Assembly: GCA_036873135.1 (NCBI GenBank)
Contig: JAPTYO010000001.1
Coordinates: forward strand, 42,184,774-42,248,773
Direction: 5' to 3'
DNA length: 64,000 nt
From: Clarkia xantiana subsp. parviflora
Lineage: Eukaryota; Streptophyta; Magnoliopsida; Myrtales; Onagraceae
Part shown: positions 12,366-23,910 of the stretch, piece by piece
How positions within the stretch are numbered: the stretch's first letter is position 1
Layout: each line of letters opens with the position of its first letter
Position numbers and translations under genes: made by a program
Notes under the pieces: generated by a model
Database searches by the model: none
Told to the model about the DNA's origin: nothing
The model's input: only the letters and a program-made list of their open reading frames with translations

Positions 12366-13434
12366 TAGGGGTGTCAACGGGTCACAGGTACTTGCTGACC
12401 CGCGAGTACAAACCCCGATTTTAATCCGCCGATTCGTGACTCGCGACATGTGGGACGGGTCCGAGACCGCCCCGCACGTTCGTTTTACATATATATTTAA
12501 TATTATATAAAATTATATGGATAATATAATACATTGTCAAAATAACAATGATTCTAATGAGTTTGGTGATTTAGAGTTAAATTTGTAATTTTAAATTGAA
12601 TATTTATAGGTGAACATAGAATTTAGAATTTAAGATTTGAAATGATAAATCATGTCCCACGTGGGGTGACCTACCCCGTCCCGAAAATACATAGAATGAG
12701 TATGGGTCGACTATTTTGACAGGTAGGGCGGATCCGGAGTAGGGATGGCAACGGGGCGGGTCGGGGCGGGTTTTGGCAGCCCCGGACCCGCCCCGCGGGT
12801 CGTCCTGGCTGACCCGGCCCCGGCCAATTAGAACTTCCGGGTCGGGTCGGGTCGGGTCAGCAATCCCGCGGGTCGACCCGCGGGGCCCCGACCCGCCCCG
12901 TCATGTGAGCAAATTTTTTTTTTTTTTTTTTTTTTTTTCACTTTTCAATATTAAATACAATTTTTTTTGTCAAAATATTACATTATATATAAATTCAAAA
13001 TATAAATCTAACACCAATCAAATATAAACAACAAACACATCAAATTCATTACAAATACAAATTCAAATCCAAACATCAAATTAACAAATCCTAATAATCT
13101 AAATATACATATATTTGTAATTTGGTACATGTTATTTATATAGGTATATTAACCATATTATTTAGTAAATGTTAGATCATATTAACATAAAAAAAATTAT
13201 ATATATATGCATTTCGGGGCGGGTCTACGGGGCCCCGGGTTTCTAGACCCGGACCCGCCCCGACCCGAGCCCGACCCGCCCCGGACCCGACCCGTGACCC
13301 GCGGGTCGGCGGGTCAAAACCGGGTCGGGGCCCGCGGGTCACCGGGGCCCCGAGACCCGTTGGTCACCGGGGCCCCGAGACCCGTTGCCATCCCTAATCC
13401 GGAGCTATCAATACCCGCCCCGTTGACCCACCTA
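12366..13434. mobile_element. hAT-type element (outer, interrupted)
   Basis: Ends are TAGGGGTGTCAACGGG and CCCCGTTGACCCACCTA. The flanking octamers GATTAGTC (12358-12365) and GATTGGCC (13435-13442) agree at six of eight positions, a decayed 8-base duplication. Subterminal words are GGGTC/GACCC. A second hAT element is inserted at 12740-13396, so this one is older. Confidence 0.82.
12740..13396. mobile_element. hAT-type element nested in another hAT element
   Basis: The element is 657 bases. It begins TAGGGATGGCAACGGG and ends CCCGTTGCCATCCCTA, with a perfect 8-base duplication ATCCGGAG at 12732-12739 and 13397-13404. Both ends are very GC-rich arrays of CGGGTC/GACCCG words around an AT-rich core with a long T run. 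The proline/arginine-rich frames at 12773-13027 and 13207-13485 are translations of these words, not genes. Confidence 0.95.
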
Positions 13435-15365
13435 GATTGGCCACATTTGTGGCTCGGTGCCATTGTAGAATTTTTCCTTATGTAGGGGATATTTTCATCT
13501 TATTATTTTAAGTGTTCGACTTTGATAGGGATGGGTAAATTTTCCTTAAGCTGGATAAGCCCATCTCCATAGAAGAGGGCCCAATAGGCCCATCTCCGGA
13601 ATAAGCCTCCATCGTCAAAGCCCAATATATTTTCGGCCGAAAACAAGCCCAACTTCGCCTCAACCTATCAACGCACAATTAATTGAGACGTTGTTTTACG
13701 AAACAAAACTTTTTATCTACCACCGCCCATAAATAAAAGAGGCATTCATACCTATTTTTCTAAAATAAAAAAACTACTTATAGTGACCTTTGACTCATCT
13801 CATTCTCGTTATGTTCGATCTCTTATGTTATACAATATTCGAGTTCTCATGTTAACTATTTGATTTTTTTTCGAGACTCAGTGAACAACCATAACATGCA
13901 CCGATTTCATTAATGTAGTTCTAACAACAGCTTAATATAGTCAAGAAGTCGTCATATTAATTTAGACGAACAAATAGTAGTTTTGAATTTAGAGATTTGT
14001 TCGAAATAGTAATAATAATTAAGTTAATTTGTTATTTATTACTTTCGGTTCATTTCTCTTATTTGCTTGTGCAATTGTTAAATTCGCACAATTTTCATGT
14101 TATTAAAGGGTCACTCCTATTTTTGCTTTTATCCATACCATTACTATAATAACAACATTTTTCTTTTAGGTAGGCTAATTCCTCTTTTTGAAATCACACC
14201 TTACCTAATAATTTTAGATCTTTGATTAACCTAGACTTGTTGAATTTAAGATACAAGTCCATACATACATACATCATTAAGATTTAAGAAAAACAACATA
14301 CCGCGGAAAGTCGCAAATTTCCCTTTACATACTTCACACGTGTTTTGCTTGTCGGAGATCTCATATGCACCCACTTGATAAAACTAAAGTTGTTGATGCT
14401 TAAAGAGGATACCAATCTCTCGGTCTCGGTCAAACCATACAAAATTACCAAAGATATATATCTAATCTAAAGAAATACGATCCTCCTAATCTTTAAAATT
14501 AATTTTAAAGATTATGTGCTCAAGAGTTTGTAATTGTAACATATGATATAACTAGTGATTTAGAGATTTAAAACATAATTGAAAATTTCACTATCATTAA
14601 TAATATTTTATATTTTTAATGTCTACTATAACTATTTAATTTTTTAATTTACTATCAGATAGTCACAAGGTTTTGTGTGGTGGTCTGATTTACAAACGGT
14701 TTTTTCATGCAATAAATGTGAATATATTCTGAATATCATATTATATCATATATTTTGAACTTATATACATTATTGTAACGAATTAATAATCAACAATAAG
14801 TTGTATATATTGTTTTTATATATTAATTTAAAAGAGACGAATTTTAACGTAAATTCCTGTGAATGACTTTATAATAAAATCTAAAAATATTAAAGTAAAA
14901 TGCTAAAGTGATCGAAAGCCGTTTAAATGAGCTAATTTTTTTATTCCGGTCGTTTTAGCATTTATATGTAAATTTTTAATATGCTATATAATCAATTATT
15001 TAATTTATGTTAAAAAAATTCTATTAATGTGTATTATTATCGAAGTCGGTTCGAACATGTTTTTGTATTATCTTCACAGTCATTCTATTTATGCGTCATA
15101 GTAACATTTTAACGAAGACAAGACGCACCGAGTGAGTTTGATTATGTTATAGTAATAATAATTTAGTAGATACTTCCCCCAATCTTCATAGCAGCAGCCT
15201 TGCAACTTCTCTTCCTCATTCTTTCATTATCCCAACTTAAACAACACGACGTACTCTCTTCTTCAAACGCGTTCCACGCTACTTCCCCGGCCCCATAAAA
15301 ACAAAACCGAATCAAATATATATATAATGTCATAAAACTCCTGATCAAAATTAAAATCTTCATCA
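13435..15365. other. intergenic DNA; putative promoter of the next ORF at its right end
   Basis: No gene recognised. Between 13555 and 13660 there are several GCCCA/TGGGC words (site II-like) without an adjacent gene. A TATA-like run (AATATATATATAATG, about 15316-15330) lies 36-50 bases upstream of the ORF starting at 15366. Confidence 0.5.
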
Positions 15366-15686
15366 ATGGCGGGTCTCTCAGCTTCTTCTTCTTCTTCGTC
15401 TTCTTCTTCACCCACTGAAGATAAAAAGCAGCTCTGCAGCGACGAAAATGATGAGAAAATCCAAATCACAGATGAAGAAGTTAGTTTTGCGAGGATCAAG
15501 ATATCAATTATTGAGCAGATATTTGGGAGAGAATATGAAGACGATGACGGAGAGGTGGTCGTCGACGTATACGGCGGCAAGTCAGCTGGAAATAAACGTC
15601 GACCGAGGTATAGAGCTGTTGCAGATATTTACAGTGTAACCAAGCCGTTGAATAATTATCATCGAAAGAAAATGATGATGAGCTAA
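15366..15686 (+). CDS. small hypothetical protein
   Basis: A 106-residue intact frame with a start codon after ATCA and a TATA-like run just upstream. It has a serine-rich start (a run of nine serines near residues 7-15), an acidic middle (residues about 17-75, with an EYEDDDGE stretch) and a basic C-terminus with KRRPRYRAVADIY. Non-repetitive residues 25-100 look like real protein rather than random translation. I do not recognise the family and see no membrane segment or signal peptide. An A-rich AATAATAAA-like run about 45 bases after the stop could serve as a polyadenylation signal. It could be a small nuclear protein or a chance frame. Confidence 0.55.
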   Translation: MAGLSASSSSSSSSSPTEDKKQLCSDENDEKIQITDEEVSFARIKISIIEQIFGREYEDDDGEVVVDVYGGKSAGNKRRPRYRAVADIYSVTKPLNNYHRKKMMMS

Positions 15687-15789
15687 CGTAATTATTACTA
15701 GTTTTTGTAATCAGAGTTTTTTTTTTTAAATAATAATAAATCGTATGTATTTTTCATGAAGCTGAAGATACTTGGTTTATCATATTTGG

Positions 15790-17085
15790 GTATTTGTCGA
15801 ATTCAACTCGATTAAATACTAGTGAGCTTGAATACAAATTCGAACTTTGTTTGAGCCTAAATTTTGGAACTTGAATTCGGATTGCATTTAAACTCGACGT
15901 AATCGAGATTGACTCGACTCGTAAACTTATTATACATTACAATAAGTTAGCATTTTTCGTGATTGCAAAAATTGAGCTCGATTCGAACTCGGCTAACTTA
16001 TGTATATAGTAAAGTTCATTTAGATAAGGAGTAGTTCAAGACGAGTATTATCTTAGCTCAAACGCAACTCGGTAGACCAATTTTTTTGACTCGGCTCGTA
16101 ACTTTTCAATTGGAATTCTAGTTTTGACCGAGTCGATTCCTTACACTTTTAAAACTTGGTTTGAGTGTTCAAACTTTTGAAACGTGAACTCGACTTGCAT
16201 TCAATCTCGACATAATCAAGATCGACTTGACTCGTAAACTCATTATACATTACAATAAGTTAGCGTTTTTCGTGATTATAAAAATCGAGCTCGAGTCGTA
16301 CTCGGCTGACTTATGTACATTATATAGCTCGTTTAGGCTCACGAGTAGTTTAATACGAGTATTATGTAGCTCGAACGCGACTGCAGACAAAAAAATGACT
16401 CCATTCGAAATTTTTCGACTGAAAATCAAGTTTTGACTGAGTCAATTCCTTACCCTTAAACTTGGTTGGTTAAGTTTGAAAAATGAACTCGACTTGCATT
16501 CAAGCTATACATAACAAAAATTCAAGCTGGACATAATCAAAATCGATTCGACTCTTAAACACATTATACATCATAATAAGTTAGTATTTTTCGTGATTAC
16601 AAAAATTGAGGTTGATTCGAAGTCGGCTGACTTATGTATATAATAAAGCTCGTTTAGGCTCACGTTTAGTTCAAGACGAGTATTATCTAGCTCGAACGCA
16701 ACTCGGCAGACCAATTTTTTTTACTAACTCGTAATTTTTGGAATTCTAGTTTTGACCCACTCAATTCCTTACACTTATGAAGCTCGGTTGAGTTCAAACT
16801 TTTGAAACGTGAACTCGACTTGCATTCAAGCTCGACATAATTAAAATCAACTAGATTCGTAAGCTCATTATATATCACAATAAGTAAGCATTTTCTACAA
16901 TTACAAAATCGAGCTCGATTCAAACTCGGATGCCTTATGTATATTATAAAGTTCGTTCGGGCTTATGAGTAGTTGAAGATGAGTATTATCTAGCTCGAAT
17001 GCGACTTCGCATATAAAAAAAAATTGACTCAATTAAAAAAAAAAAAAATCTAGTGGAATTTAAGTTTTGACCTAGTCGATTTTTG
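15790..17085. repeat. tandem array of about four degenerate ~310-base units
   Basis: The landmark word ACTCGACTTGCATTCAA (or a close variant) recurs with its GCAT ending near 15887, 16200, 16499 and 16824, giving spacings of about 313, 299 and 325. Each unit carries, in order, CATTATACAT, AATAAGTTAG, TTTTTCGTGATTA, GAGCTCGATTCGAA, GGCTGACTTATGTA, CGAGTATTATCTAGCTCGAA and TTTTGACC. Words such as CTCGACTCG recall the hAT element at 50078-50503, but I found no matching ends. A diverged copy lies at 22258-23240. Confidence 0.85.
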
Positions 17086-17424
17086 TTACGGGTTGATCCA
17101 TGGAGCCAAAGAAGTAACAATTTTTATGATACTTGAGTGTTGTATCCGTTACTGGTTGATTCATGAAGCTAAATATGTATGCTATATATAACGAATCTTG
17201 ATCATTAAGCATTGTAAGAATTAAACCAGTGTTTATATATAAGGCGTGGACAAGCCAACAAAGAAGAAAAATAATTGAAGAGAACAAGAAAAAATAATTT
17301 TAAGTTTTATCTACAATTTTCTGCTTAGGAAACATACGCTCTATTTTATGAATTACAGCTACTTCATTTTAAGTTATCATATAATATTTATTTGAAATGC
17401 ATCAAATTTAAGAAAATTGTGGCA

Positions 17425-17450
17425 GGTTCTATCCACTGAGCTACGGGCGC
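17425..17450 (-). pseudogene. 5'-half tRNA-Arg-like fragment
   Basis: On the minus strand this reads GCGCCCGTAGCTCAGTGG followed by ATAGAACC, close to the acceptor and D-arm half of plant tRNA-Arg. The anticodon arm, TΨC arm and 3' acceptor strand are missing; the following bases are ordinary AT-rich DNA. It is a truncated tRNA copy or the head of a dead tRNA-derived SINE. Identification rests on remembered tRNA sequence. Confidence 0.5.
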
Positions 17451-17729
17451 TGCTTTATTTTAAGTTTAAGATATCGGTATAATATTTATTTAAAATGCGT
17501 CAAATTTGAGAAAAAATGTGGCGGATTTTGTACTCTCATTTTCTAAAATCATAGCAATATTTGTATCATATTTACTCGATACTTAGAAATTAATTTGCAT
17601 TATCTAAGCTCGTAAAAAATATTAAACTAATAATCATGAATATTATTCTCCTTTCTCGTGACCGTAATTTTAGTCTAGGGTCATAGGTAACCATTTAATT
17701 GTCATTCCCTCCTTTAATTAATAATGTTG

Positions 17730-17791
17730 ACCAATAAGCAAAGCAATGGAAAATGTTTAAACCAATAAGCAAAGCAATGGAAAATGTTGAC
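17730..17791. repeat. short tandem duplication
   Basis: ACCAATAAGCAAAGCAATGG followed by AAAATGTT occurs twice in succession with a period of about 31 bases. It is a simple local duplication with no sign of function. Confidence 0.85.
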
Positions 17792-18291
17792 CAACAAAAA
17801 GAAAAACAATGGCAAATAAACCAAATAAAGCCATGAGGAAATACATATAAATTTAAAACCGTGTAAATAAATCTATTTTATTTGCTGTCATTTATAGAAG
17901 AATAATAAATTACATGTGTATCACAAACTGAGTCAATATTTTGAGCTATTAAGTTCTCTACTCTACTTGAACGTCAATATCATCTAACCTCATATAGTTG
18001 TTCAGTCACACCCCACATGAATCAGAATTAAATTGTAGCAATCATAACAACCATACCACATTAATTCATTATATTTCTCTAAAACTAAAATATTTGACTA
18101 AATAAATACTAATCCAAGAAGTCTTAAATGGAACAAATTAAATCAATCAATGTCATCTACAGAAACAAATTGCAAGAAACATACATATATATTGCCTTAA
18201 AATGAGCTGTGTCAATCTTCTATCCAAACTAAAACTTCTTTACCTCTCAACCAATGAGGCAAAATCATAACAATAAGATGGAAATGGAGTT

Positions 18292-21167
18292 CTAGATTTT
18301 CAAAGCAGCTTTGTGTACCATGGTTTCTTTGTGTATCTGGTGACAACTCTTCTCAACAAGATCAAGCAACTTCTCCAAGTTACTCGCCCACGAGTTCAAA
18401 ATGTCGTTGCTATCTTTCGCTATCTCGAAAGACACGATCCCCATCGGCCTATCAATCTTTGCCACCAATGATTTCGACACAACCATCTCCGACATATGTT
18501 TCTCAGTTTCCTGATATACACACATAATATTTATACATAGGCTCCATCATATAATATACACACATATAATATTTATATATAGGCTCCATCATATTATTCC
18601 ATTCAGCAGATCAATATAAAGGCAAAAAGTTCACAAATACTACGTTTTCACGGTTTACTTACCTCGATGCTAAGGCACAACAAGTCTGCGAGTCTCTTCA
18701 AGGTCAGGCGTGCATAATACTTCGAGACTACTATTATATTCTGTAGAAGAAGACAGATAACAACAGGTGAAAACCCAAAATCTATTAACATAGGTGAAGA
18801 TATATGCCAGTAGATTAGAAATTTACGTGTTCAATGATTCTTTGTTTTAAATCTTCAGCTGCTTTTTCAGTCAAAGAGCCTCCAAGCATGTTCTTCTCAT
18901 TTTCAAATTCATCCTTGAAGGCAGTCCAAAGAGATGTCCATTGAATAACCTCCATTGTGACCAATTGCTTTAGTAATAACCTGCAAATATATGTGAATGA
19001 TAATCCATGAGTGTATCTAATTTCTCAAGAGAAGAGCAGTGAATGCGATAGAGTACACACCTGAACTGAGGAATTTCGTAGATATTCTTGTCATCCAAGG
19101 TAGCATTTAGAAGGCTCGATTGCATTGGATCATGTGGTGCCAGAACTAGGTACCAACAGATTTTCCTCAGGACCTAGATTAAGTTTAGATAATGGGTTAA
19201 AAGCAAAATTGACAAAAACAGGTAAATTGCAAGAAGTGAAATGAGGCAAGAGATTTAACTGGAATCCACTGTTCTGGGTTTTCCTTTACTGAAGGAATCT
19301 CATAAATTGCCTTATAGCATCGACAAATTTCAAGATAATCATTGTTGTGCGAGTAATACCTGAGAAAATTTCATAGGTGTCAAAATCATACCATATAAAT
19401 CATGAGCTTTTAACAAAATCTCTCTAGTTCATATATTCAAGACCGGCAAGAGTTTTTGCAAGTACATTAAACTTGTTCACATTCCATACAACCCCAATCT
19501 ACAACATAATTCCTTAAGAAATAGGGTCTTCACACAAAAACACCTTTACCAGTACAGCACCAAATTCACAAAAGATAACTGCCCATGGTCATCTAACTAA
19601 GAAAAGCACCGCCAAAATTGAGTAGCATTAATTTATGGTTAAAAATCTGGACATGTAGCAAACAATGCAATACGTCTCAACAATCAACCAGCACCAAACT
19701 CACCGTATCATCAGTTCATAGTATATACGTTTTAATTCCAGAAGTGATGGTATATCCGCTGGAGCTTCTTCAATAATACTTTCAGCTTCTTTCGATTTTT
19801 TCTTCTCTTTTGAAGGATCAGCATCAAACACCCTAGGGCTGATCTTCCTAGAGAGAATTTGTGCACGAATGTAATCCTGACGATCTAAGCATAGACGTAC
19901 CTACACCATAGGACAAAGTGTGGACAGCACATTCAGTGAAAATCAATTGCATACGACAACTTGACAAAGAATAGAAGAATCACATACTTGTTCAAGAATA
20001 AATGCAATCTTTTCTGTCTTCGCCATTGCTCCAAAAGTCTCCACCTATCGTTATCAAAGGGAAAAGAACCGTTCAATGATTGTAGAGGAAGATGAAGAGC
20101 CAGGAAATAATAAATACTGACCGCAATCTCTTGCATCAAATCTGCAGCTTCTGCAATATCACCTTGTACTTCCTTGATTTTAGCAAGTTTCTTGGTCAGC
20201 CGTGCCCTCTCAATTTCAACATAAATCTGTAAAATGAATTTCAATTACTATGGCTGCTAGACAATCGAAATGGAAAATGTTTTCGTATGTGAAGAAGCAG
20301 AGAGTAGTGCAAGTAAATGAACCTTCCCAGCAGAAACACTATTCAGTGTCTTAATCAATTCAATCTGGGTCTCAATGTCTGGTGTTTGGTCGATGTATTG
20401 CATTGCTTGCTGCACCATAGCTGTAACAGCCTGTTCAAAAAAAATAGAAACATTAACATTGTGCATCTCAAGTTTATAAACAGCAACTACGAGGTAGTGT
20501 ATGTAAAGTAGGATTTGGCCAATTTCAGAAACATATCAAAGTAAAAGCTAAGAGAAAGCCTTAGTGTTTGTTTGTTTTGGCAAACACAGGAAAGCTTAGT
20601 AGCTAAGCAAATAACAACTGAACTCGTGAATTTCTATCAAAACATAGGCTTTGGTTGAGCTCCCTCCCCTCAGTTGTTACTTAGCTAAAAGTTTCATCGG
20701 GCAATACCAAGATATCATCATCTTCCAAACAGAATCAAGCACCCATACATAGTCATTAAAATTTAATGGTGATGCATTAAACAATCAAATAGTGAAACTT
20801 GATCAAGACGAATCATCAATACTATGTCTACAAAAGTTGATTCAAGAGATCATGCAATGAAAACAAAAGTCTACAAATATTCACCTGCTTCAGCTGACCA
20901 CGGCGTTTAGACAAGAGAACAATCTGGTCATTTAGGGTTTTCCAGGCCTTGGCTTCAAAGCACAGCTGCAGAATATCCAAGGCCGCTTTCTTAGTGCCAG
21001 CGACATCTCCAGCCAATCTCATCTGCTTCTCAACATTCAGAAGCTGTTCTATAGCTGCTTCTAAACTACGTCCACTCTCCTGAATAAAAGTGCAGAATGT
21101 ATCAGCACACATAATCAGGATAAAAAACAATAACAAAGAATAGACTTAAAATTCTGCTACTCACCAT
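18292..21167 (-). CDS. RPN5: 26S proteasome regulatory subunit RPN5 (PSMD12)
   Basis: Lid subunit of the 19S regulatory particle; a PCI-family scaffold protein needed for degradation of ubiquitinated proteins. Coding exons on the minus strand: 21167-21165 (ATG only), 21079-20885, 20430-20323, 20226-20122, 20044-19988, 19900-19704, 19359-19260, 19173-19061, 18980-18827, 18740-18663, 18510-18292. All introns are GT-AG, the frame is continuous, and the product is 442 residues, the same length as Arabidopsis RPN5. Diagnostic stretches are [13 protein letters not shown] (near residue 15), [18 protein letters not shown] (103-120), the PCI region [17 protein letters not shown] (about 350-367) and the C-terminus [18 protein letters not shown]. 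The exon 1 donor is GTGAGT directly after ATG. Intron 10 has a small internal duplication (about 18525-18600). The gene is intact and presumably expressed constitutively. Confidence 0.97.
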
Positions 21168-21990
21168 TGAGAAGTTTCTGCAGAATTAAGGCCAAGCTGG
21201 CAGAATGAACCTCCTCGGAACAGAAGAACTTTTGTACTGGAGGATGAAATAGAGAAACCCTAACAGAAAGGTAAATAAATAGATTTAATGGGAGAGTTGA
21301 AGTGTTGAACAACAATTGACAGAGTTAATTCATCTACTATATGCACATCATATCCATAGAGTATCGGTGGCAGCCGTGACAGTGTAGTGAATGATTCGAG
21401 GAACCAGCATGGCCGCATATTTTCTATTTAACTTCACAAATATATAATAAAACAATCAAGAAAAACTAGAGCTTTAACCTAAATCTACTTCAAATAAATA
21501 TACAACAAGCTGTAACGTTCAATTCAGAATCATAGCAAGAGTATAATCCCCTAAACCAGCAGCTATAAGTATGAAGAAATCAGAAGATCGAAAACTGTCT
21601 AAATCCCTAAAACAGAACCCTAGAATGAGAGCAATCCTCGAATCAACAATAAATGCTAGAATCGGATCATTCCAACAAAACCTAAACCCAGAACTTATAA
21701 ATCACGGAAGTAACTGACTCTGAATAGCTAAATCAGAAATCTCCAAATCATGCCAAAAAAACTAATACGAAATCGCAGTGAAGCTAAGTAGCTAACCGGA
21801 GTAGCTCGCTGAGTAGGTAGGTAGGTATCTGGAGCACGGAGCAAGCAGCCGCAGCGATGAATTCTTCGGCTGGCGATTCAGGAAGAGGACGGCAGACAAT
21901 AGCGCGGGTGAGATGAAGGAAGAGAAAGGAGAAAAGCGGGTTATTCCACAGTCCAGTTTTGAATTAACACAAAAGAAACGAAATTAGTAA
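21168..21990 (-). promoter_or_regulatory. RPN5 5' leader and promoter region
   Basis: Upstream of the RPN5 ATG the leader reads through AAACTTCTCA. A CCTCCAG acceptor-like site near 21237 and a long AT-rich tract up to about 21790 suggest a 5' untranslated intron, with a first leader exon in the GC-richer 21790-21920 segment. Two splicings inside the leader would then leave the start codon after the second intron. The exact cap site and intron ends cannot be fixed here. Confidence 0.45.
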
Positions 21991-22257
21991 TTGAACTGAA
22001 TTGTTGGCAAAAATAATAATAATTAAGTGGTTTAAATTTAAAAGTAATTATTATTAAATTTCATAAGTGTGTATAGTCTAATATTTGAGAAGAAAATATA
22101 TTTAAAATTTTCTCTAAACTAGTTTAAATTGGTTTATAAATCTGTTTATTATCAAATCAATTATTGAGAATTTAAATAGTGCAGTTCACGAATATAAGAT
22201 AAAAAAATGAAGTGAAATAATTTTTATACTACAGTCACTTTAAATCTAGTTCAAGGA

Positions 22258-23240
22258 TGAACTAAATTATCCACCTCGACTCGACTATAAATTTTTGAGC
22301 TTGAATTAGTTCGATCATAATTTTTATTACTCAAAATCAGTTTGCATCAATGTTGTCAAATGCGAAAGGCGACCTGAGGCGACGAGGCTAAATATCGCCT
22401 CAAATTTGAGGCGCAAACGAGGCGCTCGCCTCATTGAAAAAGGCAACCTACTTTAGATAACAATAACTTCTATACAAATACTATATATAATACTTCAAAA
22501 AAATAAGACACTCATATTTCTTATATAGTTATTATTTATTCTAAACTTTTAAGGTTTCACCCAAAAAAAAAAAACTTTTAAGGCCTAAAATTAATAGTCA
22601 GGGCCACATTATAAATGAAATAGCAAGTTTGAGAACTATTTAAATCACTATCGTAAACCTAAGGACCATTTTGCAATTTTTTAAAACTTATATATAAAAA
22701 CCCTAGCTGTTATACAGCCAGCACTGCAGCCACTATATCTAGTATCTCCTCGTCACTTTCATCTCAATAGTAAGAACCCTAACTCTTTCAAGACACAAGA
22801 GTCTCTTCTTCCATGCCCATTCCATGGCCATCCTGTCCACATCCGGCCATGTTGTTCAAATAAAAGCCTAAAACTCATCAAGGCGGCAGAGGCGCTATTA
22901 GGTGAGCGCCTCACTGAAGGTAGCCGCCCCAGACAAGTCTGAGGTGGGGAGCCCCAATTTCGCCTCGGGCGAGCGCCTCAGGCGCCGAGGCACTCACCTT
23001 TGACAACACTGGTTTGCATCCAATCTCAACATAATCGAGTCCAACTTGATTCGTAAATCTATTATACATCGCAATAAATTAACATTTTTCATTAATAAAA
23101 AAATCAAGTTAGATTTATAAGCCTATTATACATCGTAGTAAGTTAGTATCTCTTAAAAAAAAACTCGACTTGTACTCGGCAGACTTTTATAATAAATATG
23201 TATATTATAAAACTTGTTTATGCTTGCAAATAAGTTAAGC
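22258..23240. repeat. diverged copy of the ~310-base repeat, split by a hAT element
   Basis: The left part 22258-22347 (CTCGACTCGACTATAAATTT onward) and right part 23012-23240 (CAATCTCAACATAATCGAG, CTATTATACATCGCAATAA, ACTCGGCAGACTT) are the same family as the array at 15790-17085. They are continuous once the hAT element at 22348-23011 and one copy of its target duplication are ignored. Confidence 0.75.
22348..23011. mobile_element. hAT-type element with GAGGCG subterminal words
   Basis: The element is 664 bases. Ends are CAATGTTGTCAAATGCG and CACCTTTGACAACACTG. A perfect 8-base duplication GTTTGCAT lies at 22340-22347 and 23012-23019. Both sub-ends are dense in GAGGCG/CGCCTC words. It is the same family as 27878-28464. 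It contains no transposase. Confidence 0.95.
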
Positions 23241-23910
23241 CCCCTAAACCCTAAAACTAAATACTCAAAATACACTCATTTTGTTATACATATACATTCT
23301 GATCATTTTTGTTATGTGCGGAATTTTAGGTAAAGGAGATTTATGTTTAGTAAATGAATTTTCCGTAATTTTATACTAAAATTTTATTTTAAATGAGAAA
23401 AGTATGTAAAATCTACTATATGATTGTAAAAAATGGTTTTTAGGACGTATGTTTTAAAATGTACAACAAGTTTTAAAATAATAGTAATTTGTACTTTATA
23501 AAATCATCTATCCTCAGTGGACATTAATGTATTTTAATTACACAAAATTAAGTGATTACTTGTTAAAGTAAAAAAAAAAAAATCTAAGTCATGATGACTT
23601 ATGCAATTATTATAGTTGAGTCAATCTAGCCCTAACAAGTTAATAATCAGTTGAGTAACAATCGAGTTAAGATACTTGGACACTACTATAACATTTTTAT
23701 AAGTTATTAAGTAGTAATATTGATATTTAGAAAATTATTTGATTAATTTTGTAAATTTAAAATATATTTAACTAAATTTTTTGGACGAGTGATTAAAGGA
23801 AATACATATTACCATCATTTTAAACATGTCATAAATTTTAAAACATAGTGGTACCAAAAACCATATTTCCAAACACGTTGCATGTTTTATATATTTTTCC
23901 CTATTTAAAC
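23241..23910. other. AT-rich intergenic DNA
   Basis: No gene, RNA or clear element boundary was seen. It includes simple A and T runs only. Confidence 0.55.

Larger units (their letters stand above)
17086..18291. other. intergenic DNA and 3' untranslated region of RPN5
   Basis: Mostly AT-rich with no gene. It holds a tRNA-like fragment (17425-17450) and a short tandem duplication (17730-17791). The last 100 or so bases before 18292 are probably the 3' untranslated region of the minus-strand RPN5 gene. Confidence 0.55.

Noticed and set aside
12773..13485. Proline/arginine-rich frames at 12773-13027 and 13207-13485
   Set aside because: They are direct translations of the CGGGTC words of a hAT element whose ends and target duplication are clear.
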